Assembly (NCBI GenBank): GCA_015179125.1
Contig: WHVA01000001.1
Coordinates: forward strand, 666,390 to 730,389
Length of the DNA: 64,000 nucleotides
Reading direction: 5' to 3'
From: Gautieria morchelliformis
Lineage: Eukaryota; Basidiomycota; Agaricomycetes; Gomphales; Gomphaceae
The notes below the pieces were generated by a model. That model did not search any database. It was not told where the DNA came from and saw only the letters and a program-made list of their open reading frames with translations. Position 1 is the first letter of the stretch. Every line of letters begins with the position of its first letter. A program made the position numbers and the translations under genes. Below are positions 22,681 to 35,882 of this stretch, piece by piece.

Positions 22681-25019
22681 CTGGACCAGCAGCCACTGGG
22701 TACCGCCTTCGAGGGCACCGCGGATGGAGAACGCGCCGTTTCCCTTGCCCGTCCCCGTTGCCTGCCCGCCGTTACACAAACTAGAGCCCGCCAGTGCCGA
22801 TGTAGGGAGGATGATCTGCGCGAGACCGCAATGAGCATCATATCGCCGGCCACAAAAAGGAAAAAGGAAAAAGACAAGGGAAAGGAAACGGACGGCGTAC
22901 CATAGGCTGCCCGGTGGCCGTATTCGCACTGACCCCTCCTTGCCCGTCTGCCTGCATCTTAGTACAGGTCAGGACCTCCATGAGATTCGCATTGGCGCTG
23001 TACCCAGCGTTCAGCACGCCCCACGACGAGACGGAGGCGTTGCCGACGTTGGTGAGGAGTCCGAGCAGGGGCGGTTTGGAGATGGTGAGCGAGTTGGCGT
23101 TGGAGTTGAGTATTTTCATCTGTGAGATTGGTGCGGGAATGTAAGTTATCAGATATAAGTAGGGTTGAAGATAGCCTTGGTTGGGATGGGGTGAAAAGGC
23201 TGCGGATGTGAATAGGGTGCCAGAGAGAGGAATGGGGTACGTGAATGGAGTGATGGGAATGGGCGATTGATTTCAAGGACGGGCGGGGAGTATGAAGTTA
23301 CGTACAGGTGTGGTGAGGAAGGTACTAGAGGCGTTGATCGCAGCCTTTCGCGCTTGGTTCAGCGACGTGACATGCGTGAGGAGCGGTTTGTTCTGGGTCT
23401 GGTACCCAGAGAGCCACAATGCTTCGCGGTTATTAGGGTCTCCAGAGCCCGAGTAGCCTTGCTCCTGGCCGTAGTAAAGGATGGGCACACCATCGGTGAT
23501 GAAAGCCCATGCCATGGCATTCTTGACGAGACTTTGATCTGTGGTCAGGCTTTGGAACCTAGGCTGATCGTGGTTCTCAAGGAACGACGCCGTAGACATC
23601 GCTCCGCCCTAGGAGCGCTGGTAAGGAATTGTGTGCAATGGTTCATGCCAACAACCATGTACCTTGTACGATTGAGTCTGCTGAACGACTTCTACCAGCG
23701 CGGAGATATTGCCGGAAGGATTTTGACTGACGCATTGAATGATGAGACGGATATAACGACCAGAAGCGAACGATGCTTACAACGCCGAGGTGAGGGCAAA
23801 GTAGGCCGGGTAGTCAAGGACGCTGTCCAAGAAATCTGTGTTGCAGTCAAAATCAACGCGGTGTTCTCCAGGTCATGGGACAGTAACTGACTAGTGTAGT
23901 CTCCCACGTAACTCGTCCTGTTATCCAGGACTTCACCAACAGTCCACACGCCAGCACTCTGTGCAAAACCCGGCCAAAAGTCCTTCCGAACTTATCATAC
24001 TTAAATAAGACGAAGAATAATTAAGAAGGTCAGGTTCTCACTGTGCTTCACTGTGTCGATCCTGACCCCATCTACACTATATTTTTGTACGGTTTGATTA
24101 ATCCAGGAGTACATCCCATTAATCACATCTTGATTTTCGGTGTTGAGGTCCACAAGGGCCACGTTGGTGTCGCCGAGGGAGCACTGCTCAACATCTGTCT
24201 GTAATTTCGTCAATTAGAGCCCAATGGCCAAGAGAAATACACGGATATTAAACGCACCTGGTTGTTATAGTCCGTTATGAAACAGAAAGGGTGGAATTCC
24301 GCTGGCTGGTTGAAAGGCGTATAAGCACTAAAGGGGGTGGGCAATGCGGATGCAGCCATGTGGTTGATGACGACGTCCAGGAGGAGATACATCCCTCTGT
24401 CGTGCAAAGCCTTTGAGAGAGCATTGAGCTGTCATTAACGTCGTGAGCCGTCACTATACGCAGGGGCCAAGCAACTGCGTACACTAGTCTCGTCGCCGTA
24501 ATGGGCATTGAGTGTCGTGATATCCTGGCTCCAATACCTTCGGCAGTAGTTAAAGTTAGCTCTCAGAGCAGTAATGGCAGCCGAAGCTGCGCACCCGTGA
24601 TAAGCCTGTCCATAGGCGGTCTCGTTTTCGATATTATGGACAATGGGGGCTATCCACACCGCATCGAACCCCATGCCCTGAATATAGTCTAGCTTCTTGG
24701 TGAGCCCCTTGAAAGTTTATCAGCTGACATTTACTATGATAATAAATAGTCTTCGGCCGCTTACTGTCCATGTACCGTTGCAGTATTGTCGCTGAGACGT
24801 GTCACACGGGGGTCCTGATAAGTCTGATGTTGCAAAGCGGTCAGTGACGACCTGGTCATAGGTGAGACGGGCCTAATAGAGAGGAGCATTCCGCGAAGGC
24901 TCGCAAACCTGATATATCGACCTGCTGCGCCACTGCTCGGCAGACGCGGCATTCGTAAGAGATGTAAGGATGAATTGCAGTATCGTCGTCAACAGCATTT
25001 GGGTCGTGGCTGCGACCAT
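22642..25019 (-). CDS. Alpha-amylase, GH13 family, secreted and probably GPI-anchored
   Basis: Minus strand, about ten exons; start ATG at 25019, stop at 22642-22644. It begins with a hydrophobic signal peptide (MVAATTQMLLTTILQFILTS). Conserved GH13 regions are all present: DVVINHM (region I), DGVRIDTVKH with the nucleophile Asp (II, about 24045-24075), GEVLDN with the acid/base Glu (III, about 23925) and FLENHDQPRF with the transition-state Asp (IV, about 23560-23590). A 47-bp intron near 23880-23927 and two further introns must be removed to join regions III and IV. The final exon (22642-22830) has a Gly-rich linker and a hydrophobic tail (WLLVQLAVFGSLLLGLA), a likely GPI-attachment signal. 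It hydrolyses alpha-1,4 bonds of starch and glycogen outside the cell or in the wall. A fragment of its last exon recurs at 50196-50313. Confidence 0.9.
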
Positions 25020-28000
25020 GGTATTATGGGGGATGGGTAGTATGTAGTATTGTCTACAGAGCGAAACGACAAAGAAGAAAAAGAAACGTTGTGAAGGGCT
25101 TAGGGCGTGCTACGCCCACAGGCCATGCCAGCGTCAACAGCTTCTGATTGACGTACTGTGACAACACTTTGGCAGCCTTCTCCCACTGCCCACGATTTTA
25201 CATATCTTGTCCTCGACATCGAGGGCGTTGACGTGGGAGCATGACTTTTCGCCTTCAACGACGTCACGTTTGAGACCGCCCGAGGCGCATCAGTAGAGTA
25301 CGTCTAGTTGATGGAGATCCTAACATTCCGACGATTCTCAATAATCGACGGTCTCAGCGACGTTTAACAGAAACGTTGGGGTCTAACAAGGCATCGATGG
25401 AGCTAGAGTATGCATGGTGTCTATCTCATGTTGCGATCTGCCTAAACCTCCAGTCGTCACCGACTCGGAGGCCCTCCGCCGACTACTAGGGAACGTCTGC
25501 ATGCATAAACACTTTGAGATGGATGCGTCCGATGCCTGGAAATCCCCGAGAAATGTGTCTATGAACCACGATCCTTTACACACGGTATAAAAGTATATTT
25601 CCGCAAGGTAAGTCGCGCCGATCAATTAAGAGCTTTCTTGGCCATGAGCTAGCGTTCCCTGGAACGGAAGCTCGGTGTCAAGGAGACTGGGTACTCGTAC
25701 GGTGCTATTCATGCTGGAGCTGTTGCCGATCTGAGGAGCCTTTGTCCCAAATGTGAGAGCGCCGGATTCTTGCATGGGCCCCGTCGGGACCTGCGCCTCA
25801 TCAGAAGAAAATAGGGTTTGAACATGCACCGAGGCCTGATGTCAAATTCGAAGCAGATCCGAGATCTGCGCCATCGCGTCCCTGTGACGGGCAATTTTCT
25901 GTGGCAGCGAGATACGGTCCTTGGGAAACGTTTCTAGTGCTATGAGCGGGGACCTTGCTGAGCTCTAGCCGATTGTACCATATGCCAATGGCACCTTGTC
26001 TAACCCCCGGGATCGATCTTCGGGAAGATATGAAGATAGTGCTGTCCCTAGTTCATGTACGCATGAAAGAAGATGGAAAATGTGAATTGAATGGACCGGG
26101 GAGTTACTGCCAGGATAAAAGACCACGAGATTGGTTTTGTGAGATAGCCTTCTTATGTACTGTTCGCCGATACACCGATACGGTACTCCCCACGGTTGGC
26201 AAAATGTGCCCATGCCGGTGATGACATTACTGTAACGATATCATAATATAAATTCGCGGTGTTGAAAGTAAGAGTAATGTGATTGTCAGGGAAAAACTCG
26301 ACCGTGAATACCGACACACCGACGTAGCAGTACTTGTACATCCCAGCCTGATGCAAGGCCACGAGGGAAAATGGTCTGATTTGGGTCGGCTGGTGGTCCA
26401 ATTTTCACGCCATCCCTGCATTAGTGCAGTGCTTTTATTTGAATAAATGGCCATAAGGAAATGACATATATCCTATGAATTTCATGTGGTGTCCCAATTG
26501 ATGAGTGGTCATAGTCACAGGCACATTATGTAAAGAAAAGAAAAGTGAGCCAGACGCGTCAATGAGTTTTCCTGTACCACTCAGAGTCAAAGCTAATACT
26601 TCCGACCCCACTAACTCTTTTTTCATATCTCCCTTCCATCTTGCCACACGCTGCGCCATCCAGCATCACCGGGATTCCTCTATGGTTATCCAATTGCCAG
26701 CTGGACACTCCGGCTAGATGGTGAATTGAAAACCAGCTGCTTATGCATTCAGTCAACAATATGCAAAGTATGTGGCTCTAGTTGGATTATTACATGTATG
26801 GGGCCGATCGTTACTGCATTGTGAGTTGCACGTTGTGGGACACGGGTGCTTACACTCCATCACCAATAAGTCATGGTGTCTCTGTATCTCGGCAGCCTTC
26901 AGAATCTCCCGTTCGACTGTCTCACATCCCCTATCCCCCACTTCCTGTGAGCCGGAGATTTACTATCAATGTTAACGACATGCACTGTGTATGTAAACGA
27001 CATCAAGCCTGAAAATGCGGCACGATGCAGGCTATCGAAGCAAACATACGACATCGTTACGCCTTCACGTCTAAGGATCAAAAGCGGAAAACTGTTCTCT
27101 AAAGAGCTTTCAAATTCGGAACACATTCTTGGTCGATGTCAAATTGTTTCGATTACTGTAAATACAACTAGGAAGATCTGAGGGACAATAATGTAGACGA
27201 CACAAGATTCTGTGGTCTTTCTGAAAGTGCATAAAACCGAATGACTCCATGCACACACAGCGCCTCCAAATTGGTGCTCAGTCGTTTGTGCTATGCAAGG
27301 TCCTCATTACATGGGCTGTGTCTTAGCTGGCAGACCCATGTGGTTCAACTTCGAAGAGCTCTTAGCTGCGAAACTGAGGGATAATCTCTATTACTGCGAA
27401 GGCACACATTATCACTGATATTGATAGCATCAAACAGAGAAGATCAGGAAAAGTAAGACCCTCGTCACTCGAGCCCTCGATTCACTCAAAGTTTTCCCTG
27501 CAGGTCATCATCGCTTCTCTAGGCCATGATGCATGATGCATGGCCAGTGGACCTTTTGGCGTCTCACTCGCAACCAAGTACTCAGTTTGATGACTCATCG
27601 TGGTGCTCCCGCGGCCTTTTGACGCCAGCCTACCAGAGGCACAAACGATCATACTTACTTATTATGTGTAAGTATCGAATACTTGTGTTCCAACGCTCCC
27701 CATTGCACCATTACTTATAGAAGGCTATTAGGACTCTATCACACATGCAACGACGCTCTTCGCTGATGATCGGAGCAGACTTCGCGTTGAACTGCCATTG
27801 GCCGCTAAGTAAACCTGCCTGGTCACGGTGTACGATATCCTCGCAGCTGAGGTCTCGCTTAAGTTCGAGTTCCATCCCCTTAGGGAGTGATATTCAAATG
27901 TGATAATCATAGACGATCGATTATAGCTACCGTTCGAGTCGACTTCATTCACTGAGTCGACACTGACTGACTCGGACTGTTACTCCCGCTGCACTCCCCT

Positions 28001-28069
28001 CTCTCACAGGCCTGGACCGCCTGCGCTGGACGAAATTCATTCATTCCTTCTTTCTTTCTGTATTCATCA
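25020..28069. other. Long gene-poor interval
   Basis: About 3 kb downstream of neither neighbour; it contains the shared upstream regions of the divergent alpha-amylase and cupredoxin-like genes. Only short frames are seen (for example minus 26659-26435, minus 26401-26153 and minus 25625-25383), without recognisable domains. Decayed or orphan exons cannot be excluded. Confidence 0.4.
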
Positions 28070-29548
28070 ATGCCAACACCGTTCCTGATTTGCATCTTGA
28101 TCTCGGCCTTGATCTCTGTTTCTGCTGCCAAAACTCACAAGGTATCTCTTCTTGACGGCTCATAATATTGACTGCGTTTATTTGTCTGCAAATTTATTGA
28201 AGTGTGTCAAACGTCTCTAGGTATCTGTAAAGACGCGATTCGGACCATCCAGCTTCAACGCAAACGTGGGCGATGTGGTTCAAATTCACTTCACGTGAGT
28301 TATCATCTGCGATGATGACCTAATCCTTTAAAGCTCTGATCGACTACTGTGACTTCTCAGAACGGGCAATGCAAGTTTTACCCAATCGACTTTCGATCAG
28401 CCTTGCGTACCGCTCCTGGGAGGCCTTGATTCAGGATTCATCAATATACCACCCGGAAAGCATGTACAGCCGCATGATTTCAACTTCACATTGACATCTT
28501 TGAAACGTGAGTATTCGATTGAAGCTGAGCTTTTCACACTAGTATCAACTGAACACACCATTTCCATTGAAGCCATTTTCTTTTTCAACAAACAGACGGT
28601 CCCCCGGAATGAGTGCATGCACGGGTTTGTTGGGCAAGTGAAGTTCCCCGTCCTGTGGTTTGTTACAATTAACAGCTCCGATCAACAGCTCCATCAACCC
28701 CAATTCAAGCCATCCAGCGTCGGCTTTTCGGGCTAAGGTTATGGTCAGTCTAGAACGGCTTAGAGACGGCAAATTTTTTGACATCTACCTAGGACCTGAA
28801 CGCTGGTGATCTAGTTAACATTTCGTCCGTAACTTTAAACCCTTCGGCATCGACGTCAGCATCATCCCAATCGACGCGGCTGGCAGGTAGCCCTACCAAT
28901 GCCAAAACACTATCTACGACCTTCATGGTCTCATTTACCACCACCGTCTCTTCACCCATACTACCCACGTCACTTACAGCGAAACCAACCAGCAATCCCT
29001 TATCTGGAGTCGGTTCACAAACATCCAATGCGGGTAATTCTGTGCCAACAACCATGGCTTCTGCGGCGGGTAGCAACACTTCAATGGACGGGATAAGTTA
29101 TTTTGTAACTATCTTCGCCATATTGCTGGGCGTGGCGATTTTAATGGCTTCCCTACTCGCACTCCTCGTTGTCCTGAAAAAACGACGGATTGGTGCAGCA
29201 ACACTACCGCAGGGTACTCCTCAGCCTGGAGGATCCACACCACTGTGGCAAGTTTGGGCGTTGCAGCTTGTCGGAGTTATCCAACGTCATACACCATCCT
29301 TTTATTTCCGTCCGCGCTTCAAATGGAATCGCCTGGATGACCCAGAAGCTGCGTACATCAGTGCCTTCCACCCCCCGCGAAGGAGCGTGTCCTTCGAAGG
29401 CAATATTTATAGACCACCCGAAAACGAACCCGCTCGCCACGGCTCGGTCAGAAGTGAATTTACCTTGGTTCCAGATTCTGGCAGGTCACTTTCTGTTCAG
29501 TTGTCAGAACCTGACTCGGAGAAGGACATAACGCAGGCAGAACGCTGA
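28070..29548 (+). CDS. Membrane-anchored cupredoxin-like surface protein
   Basis: Exon 1 (28070-28141) encodes a signal peptide (MPTPFLICILISALISVSAA). Exon 2 is 28221-28294 and exon 3 starts at 28361. The exons give a cupredoxin-like domain (FGPSSFNANVGDVVQIHF, TQSTFDQPCVPLLGGLDSGF, FFFNKQTVPRNECMHGFVGQ). Fungal relatives bind one copper through His, Cys and a third ligand; here only the Cys/His of NECMHG are evident, so copper binding is uncertain. A Ser/Thr-rich stalk follows, then one transmembrane helix (about residues encoded at 29090-29180, ISYFVTIFAILLGVAILMAS), a basic KKRR stop-transfer and a cytoplasmic tail to 29548. The join between the domain and the stalk (28730-28800) is uncertain: an in-frame stop must lie in an intron, or the gene is damaged there. 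Likely a cell-surface protein. Confidence 0.7.
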
Positions 29549-30337
29549 GGTAGAATCCTGTAAGTCTTATTGTGAGATGGTTCAGTGGAAAATAATATGT
29601 CTGACTGTCTAGCCCATAACTCATCATTAGGCATTCTGACGTTCTCCAGGATCCAACGAACGTTTCCACATGGTGTCAGTCGAGTGTCACAGGAGTTGAT
29701 AGATGTGTCCTTTTCGTTACGGTTCCTACGTCGAAATGATGGATGCGCCAGCCTGCGGGATTATGAGACACGCCTATATATCTTCTGGCGTTACCAGGCT
29801 TATCTCGGAATTGAAAGACGGCTGAATCATCCGGAACTTGACCATGTTCCTACGCTGATTAAGGACCGGACGTGGGGAACTTACGTTTATTGGTAGACTG
29901 TTGGAGGAGACGGAGCCTGTTGGTAGTATACGTAGGGAGTACTAGCAGGTGTACCCTGACGACGAATGTGAAGTTGACTTCCATGTATTTGCATTCGAAT
30001 TACCTAACGACCCTTCCCAGTAATCCTTCGATGCAACCGGCAGCAAGAAACGAGAGCTGCACCATTAGTCAGCGCAGGAGTGATCAATAATCATGGAAAT
30101 CTCCAAAAGTTTCTGATCCGCGCATGAAATTATCATAAACATGTCTACGAGACAGACTAAGTACCCCATCTGGTTCAACAGTACTGTCATATGTATGTCA
30201 ATAACCTAATGTGCAGATGCTTTCTGCAGCGTGAGTACACTGCCCCGGCCTACTACCTTATTAGTATCCAGTAGGCCTAAGCACTCTCTAAATTAGCTTC
30301 AAGCGTCACGTGTCAAGCTTCAATCTTGTGTGTTACG
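29549..30337. other. Intergenic stretch
   Basis: No recognisable gene. A plus-strand frame at 29585-29896 has no domain I know. It presumably includes the promoter of the coiled-coil gene. Confidence 0.4.
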
Positions 30338-32277
30338 ATGTGTGACTGTTCGTTCCGCTTTCAACATCCGCTTCTCGGCTTGGATGCAGTTATGGAAATG
30401 TATCTCTTCGATCGACTGGCCATAGGTCTTGAACGACTTTATACAGCAGTTCCCAGCATACTCCTCAACCTTTATGAAGTCACCTGGGTGAGATTACAGA
30501 TTAGAGTGACGTTCACGATACATTCATCCTAAAGTCTCCTTCATCCCTCCACAGGAAGCCTCATCGTTATCTTGCATTTTAAGCCAGGAACTATACAAGT
30601 GCGTGCTGCTAACCTTAAACATTATTCGTGCGATCCTTCGCCTTCTCGCGTACTTCTTTCACTTCGACCCGCCTACTTTCAACACCTTGCGAGAAATGGC
30701 ACACATCTATCTTGACGTAAGACATTCTTCTCCCTTATGTTGTACTCAGTTTCAGGAACGTATCCTTCTAGCCTGATGCAGCTAGCAATCAAAGGGAACG
30801 ATTGTTTATTGAGCATACCATTGCGCGACTAGAGGCCGACAATGTGGTACTTTTGAAGAAAAACGAGGAATTGTCTTCCCGTGTTGACTTTCTGCAGTCT
30901 CATGTTCGAGGAATGGAGTTCTCACTTGCTGAGCGGAAGGATATGGCACATCAGCTCTTACTTGGTATCCTCGCATGTCGACAAAGCGTGCGATCATTTG
31001 CTCCTTGGTCACAGTCTCCCAAGCTACAGCTCGGTGTCTCACCCAGGCTCTTGGCATCCCGCCACATATATAAGGCGGATACAGACGAGACACAAGCACA
31101 AGACACTGTCACGCCTCAGCTGCTTGTTCACCTACTTATGTTCCGCCGGTCGACCAAATGTACAGCAGACGCCGTAACTACCATGACTTCTGCCAACGGG
31201 CAGTTGAAAAAGGCTGTACGATGCTGTGAAGATACTTTGCAGAGCTTGCTCATCGAGCTGCTTACGATTCGGAAGCACGCGCGTGCATTATGTGCCCAGA
31301 ATAGGATGAAGAATCGCTTGGTGATAATTTTGGCTCGCAAGCAGCAGCTGGAAAAGCAGGCCAGGGACGCGGAACATGAGACAGCCACTCAGCATATACT
31401 GGTTCAGACGCTTACGCTTCGAAGGCGACTCTCCGACCTTATCCTGTCTATTAAATCCGCCTCTCTCGTACCTGCCTCACCGAAATTGCCGGTCACACAG
31501 TTGCATCCGGCTAGCTCCTATCAATCACTTGCTGCCCAGCTCGACGCACTTCGACTTTCGGAAGCGCAAGCGCGTGCAGAGAAGGATAGTCTGGCTAAGT
31601 CTCTCTCTGATGTGCTCGCAGACTTGCCATTGCCAGATCTATGCGTGACTGTCGAAGAAGAACCGGTGAGGGAGCTCGTATTGGCTTTAGCATTCACTTG
31701 GAAAATGTTACCAAGGAAGCCTTTGGCTAACTTGAAGCTAGACGTGGTGCACACAGAAATGGCAGACGGTCAAGCTAGCCTCGAACCCATAGGAGAGATG
31801 AAAACGTTAAGGCCTAGTATACTCTCGGATTCTGTTCGTGCTAGAGCCTTCAGACTGAAGCCCGCCATTCCAATACAGGATATTCTCGTACATGGGTATG
31901 TTTTCTTGATCACTTCAGCTTCTTGTCTGACGGATACTAGCAATAGTCCAGTCTATGATTTTATCCATGATGCGCACGCGGCTATCAATCTTGATCCACC
32001 TCAAGGCCGTGGCACAATCCAGGTAATGGACTCCCGAGCACAGTTTCCTCCAAACATGCCTCTTCCTCTGCGTCGAGTGCGATCCCCAGTTCTACGTCCA
32101 CATCATCAACAAGTCCTTAGACCGCTGCTGCCAAGCCCGATCCATCCGCCGCGATCGACAGCCATGTCTCGGGGTGGATATATCTTTGAGACACCTAATG
32201 AGGTCATCTTTGCCCTGACGGACAGGTTCGCCACAAGCCTGCCATTGGTTACTGGAGTTCTGCGCGACCGATCGTGA
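30338..32277 (+). CDS. Hypothetical coiled-coil protein
   Basis: Exons 30338-30487, 30555-30716 and 30772-32277 join in frame through two short introns with GT..AG ends; a 45-bp candidate intron near 31895-31940 keeps the frame whether or not it is removed. The N-terminal part (MCDCSFRFQH, then LFDRLAIGLERLYTAV) leads into long Leu/Glu/Lys-rich helices (RLFIEHTIARLEADN, KKNEELSSRVDFL, and ALRLSEAQARAEKDSLAKSL further on), typical of coiled coils. About 600 residues. The C-terminal 70 residues are Pro/Ser-rich, and the exact 3' splicing there is uncertain. I do not recognise the family. A structural or scaffold role is only a guess from composition. Confidence 0.6.
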
Positions 32278-34039
32278 CGTGTGCTCATGGCTTGGGCGTT
32301 GCGCAATCCGTCTTGCACCATGCGTCACCCCACCCCTCCAGGCTCTCCCCGTCGTGAGGATGTTTATCGGCATCGTCGTCCACAATTCATATATTTAGTT
32401 ATGCTGTCATGGCATCTTGCCACATACACATCCATCATCTGTTCCTTGCATTAGATATGTCCTCTTTCTATGTCCTCTTTCTGTCCTCTTTCAACCAGCC
32501 ACATCATGTATCCGCAAACGGTATAATACTATATTCACCTCGACCTTGTCTACATATATATGGTTTTGTGAATCTGGTTATTACGCAGCCTCATCCTCAT
32601 ACAATTCTACGACGTTTATACCTCGCAGGACCATTTTACCACACAGGACCATGTTCCGACCGTGTCGTTATAACGTAGCTGTCACGTCCGCACCATATTG
32701 ATGATAAACTCTCCAGGCGCGTCCAGTCGCATCGTCCAGCCTTTTGCTGATCGACCAGTGACATATACTTCTAGGGACTCCGAGCTGGATTTGTATTATC
32801 ATCGGTTGTTATGGCAAGGAGACTAAGTAATTCTGAGCCTTGAATTACCTTTGGCAGTGCCCGTTTCATCCTTGTGAAAGCCCTCCCCAGGCAAGCGGAC
32901 AAGCGGACTGTCTCGAACGGACGGACGTGCTACTACTCATCTTGCACATGCAACTCGCCGGGAAAGACTATCCCAGTCTTGCGACACAAGGTTGAGATGA
33001 AAATGCTTCGCGAGCAAAGAACATGGGGCTTGTGTAGCTGAAGTCGCCGACATGTCGGTACATCCACCGACTTGGGGAACGCCCCGCACCATATTCATGG
33101 TAAGCTCTGCGCCGCGTGCTTCTTCGAATACTTGATCGCGTCCAGCCACTGGAATGAAGAAAGACGACAATCGCATACGTGATCATGCCTGATGTTTGGA
33201 TGTCCATTCGAATCTCCTTCAAGTTTCCACTGTCCACAACTTGTCTCGGGTCTTCTAGATGCTTAGTTTCACCAACTATTCGTCTTCATCATCATCTTCG
33301 GCCTCGGCTTCGACAAAACATCTTCATCAGCGCAGGAGATACCACCAGCTCTTTTTTCCGACCACCCATACCAGAACCTTCCTTGGACTCTTTTCGAGTC
33401 TGACATCAAACCCATGCCTGTAGAAAGTTCGAATGCCAACAAACGCTCTGGATGTGGAATGGCAGGCATGTAGATAATACGTCTGCGATGGTAACGGGCA
33501 CTGTTATCTCAAGCTGCACTCCATACGCAGGCGCAGTGGGTGGGAGATAGTTCGCAGAACATCTGAGGACGGCTGGCTTTCCATGTCGCTACGGGCAACT
33601 CGCCCAAAGGTACTTCTTGTAGATGGCTCGTGTGAGAGGCAAGACAAGGATACGGGCTCAAGTCCATAAAGTTGATTCACCGGACGAGAGGTGGTCTGTA
33701 GGAAACTTATGGGCGTCACAGTATTTTAAGCATGTCTACAGGTAACTCACAGCAGAAAATTTTTGTGTGAAAGGCACTCTCGTCTCGAGCCTAAACTTGA
33801 TCCGCCCAGGTAGGAAATAGTTTCGAGAACACTGGAAATTAGAATATGGATGTGACATCGCTACAAATAACACACCCCAGGACCTGTAAAAGCGTTGATG
33901 GCATCCCCGCATTGGAAGTGATAGTGTCCCCAGGTCTGTTAGAAACTCGTACTTCACAAGCGCCTTGGTGGCAATACTTTGTAACCCACATACGGACGTC
34001 AGAATACGCACTAGGGGTCGGTACGAGTGACTTACTCAA
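32278..34039. other. Unassigned region, possible decayed minus-strand gene
   Basis: Short minus-strand frames at 34039-33736, 33719-33504 and 33237-32937 have plausible splice junctions between some of them, with peptides such as AYGVQLEITVPVTIADV near 33490-33540. They cannot be joined into a convincing protein. No family is recognised. Confidence 0.3.
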
Positions 34040-34079
34040 GGTCAGTTCTTATCATGACAAAATTTACCGCTCTAAACGC

Positions 34080-35882
34080 GGTAAATGCTGCTTGCTCCTT
34101 TTCCTCCTTCTCACCTCCGCATCACACTCCTCGCATACCCACCGCGTCTGCTCCAACGTCATCCCCAGCCCCATCCTCCGCTCCACGCCCTCCTCCCGCT
34201 CCATTACCACCTTTCACATTGTCCTGGCGCTGTCCCCGTCCCACCCGCCCCACGAATGCCTGGTGCCGCCCCCACTCCCACTGGCGACCGCGCCGCCCCC
34301 ACTCGCACTCGTGTGCGCGCCCCCGCCACTTCTCGCGACGGCGCCGCCGCCGCGCCGACTCCCCCCCGTGTCTATACGCCCATAGCCGACGCCCGCCCCG
34401 TACCCGGGCACTGCCGGCAAATGGGCATCGAGCATCACCCCGGGGACCGTGCCCGGCGCGGTGTTCGGCGCGCCAGGCATGTCGGCCGGCGGCCCCTGCG
34501 CCGGCGAACCTGCCCCGGGTGCTGGTCTGCTGCTGTTGCATTGGGGTTGCGGTGGCGGATGGTGGCGGAGGGGTTGGTGACGATGGCGGAGGGGTTGGTC
34601 GCGGTGGGGTTAGGGAAAGGGACGGGGGCTAGCGGCCATTCGTGTGTGGGCAGCGTGCCCGTGTAGGGCTGTTCGGACATCGCTGCGTCCGTCGGCATGT
34701 GCAATCGCATCGCGTCAAAATGCCAGGCGGTGGGGGCGTCGGGGCCAGTGTACCCCACATAATAATCATGGCGCTGCTGCGGCTGGGCATACCCGCTTGT
34801 GTCCATGGCAGACCCCGGGGCGGACGGACGAGCCTCTGCGCTCGTTCTCAGCCAGTCAACATCCTGACTGGTGCCCATGGGCCACGCAGACCCCGGCGCG
34901 GCACTCATGGTTGCACCCCAGCCATCGTCGCCCGCGCTGCCATACGGCGACGGCGAACGCGGAGACGTGACGCCCTCAGGTGGCGACCCAGCGGGAACAC
35001 CATGCGTCCCCCACCCGACGTGATAGAACTGATCCTGTGCAGAAGCCGGTTCAGGGCCCGACCCAGATGTAGATGCAAAGGCAGGCATGGCACCCGGCCG
35101 CGACCAGGGAAATGGTGTGTCCTGGATGGGAACCTGGCGGGGGTATATAGGCATGGGGGCAATGGGCGTCGGCATTCGAACATAGGTGACTTGTATGCGC
35201 ATGATTTCGGTCTCGGCGTTGGTGGGATCTGGGGTGGGGAAGGCGCGTCAGTTGGGGTGAAAAGATGGAAGCGGCGCGGTGCACAAGAAAGGCGGAAAGC
35301 AGAAAAAATGAGGGAGAAATGATGGGGGGAGACGTGGCAGCCGCCAGCGTTGGAGAGATGGAAAGCAGGAGATGGGAATGGGAAAGGACACGTACATTGT
35401 GCCCCAGGCGCAGGAGCGCCATCTGGCATATGACTGGTGCTCTCCAAGGCAAGATTTGTGAGGCATTCAGGGCAGTCGAGGGAAAGGAAGTTGTCGGGAC
35501 CCATGTCCAGGACAGCGCCCTGTGGGGGTGGGGCATATATGTGAGGCGTGTCGGCGTGCGCATCGACTGTTGGAGTGTGGCTGGGCCCCGACGGCCCCTC
35601 ACCCGTATCGGCATCGTCCTTGTTGTCCACCGCGGGGTCGGCGGGCATGTACCCCTGCTCTGTGTGGAGGGCAGTCGTGTCGATGCCACCGGGGTCTAAC
35701 CCGGGGGGTGGCGGCGACGGAGGATGGTCAGTTGCGGGTCCTGGGGACAGATTCAGCACGCGCCACACGGATTTTGCGAAGATGGAAAGGGACGTACCCT
35801 GAGGCATATTGTCCGCGAAGGGATCAGTGTATTGGATGGCGAGCCAGGGTGGCAAGTGTGTGGGAGGGCGGGTTGGAGACAT
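34080..35882 (-). pseudogene. Proline-rich protein gene of the block repeat, copy 1
   Basis: Exon 1 is 35882-35798 (MSPTRPPTHLPPW, then SIQYTDPFADN-like residues), exon 2 is 35740-35396 (Pro/Asp-rich, ending near a CPEC motif and GAPAPGAQ) and exon 3 starts at 35228 (NAETEIMRIQVTYVRMPTP). Both introns have GT..AG ends and the phases fit. Exon 3 runs through MSEQPYTGTLPTHEWPL and then shifts frame near 34480-34540 relative to copy 2. A distal C-x2-C segment (WVCEECDAEV, about 34115-34145) follows, after which the sequence is cut at the block end. Length up to the break is about 450 residues. The family is not recognised. It may be a host gene spread by duplication or a passenger of a mobile element. 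Confidence 0.55.

Noticed and set aside
23880-23927. Alpha-amylase as a pseudogene because of a frame break between regions III and IV
   Set aside because: A 47-bp GT..AG intron starting GTTACG joins the frames correctly; together with two further introns all four catalytic regions are in one frame.
34027-34700. Plus-strand Arg/Pro-rich open frames over the proline-rich gene
   Set aside because: They are shadows of GC-rich minus-strand coding sequence and are not conserved in frame in copy 2.
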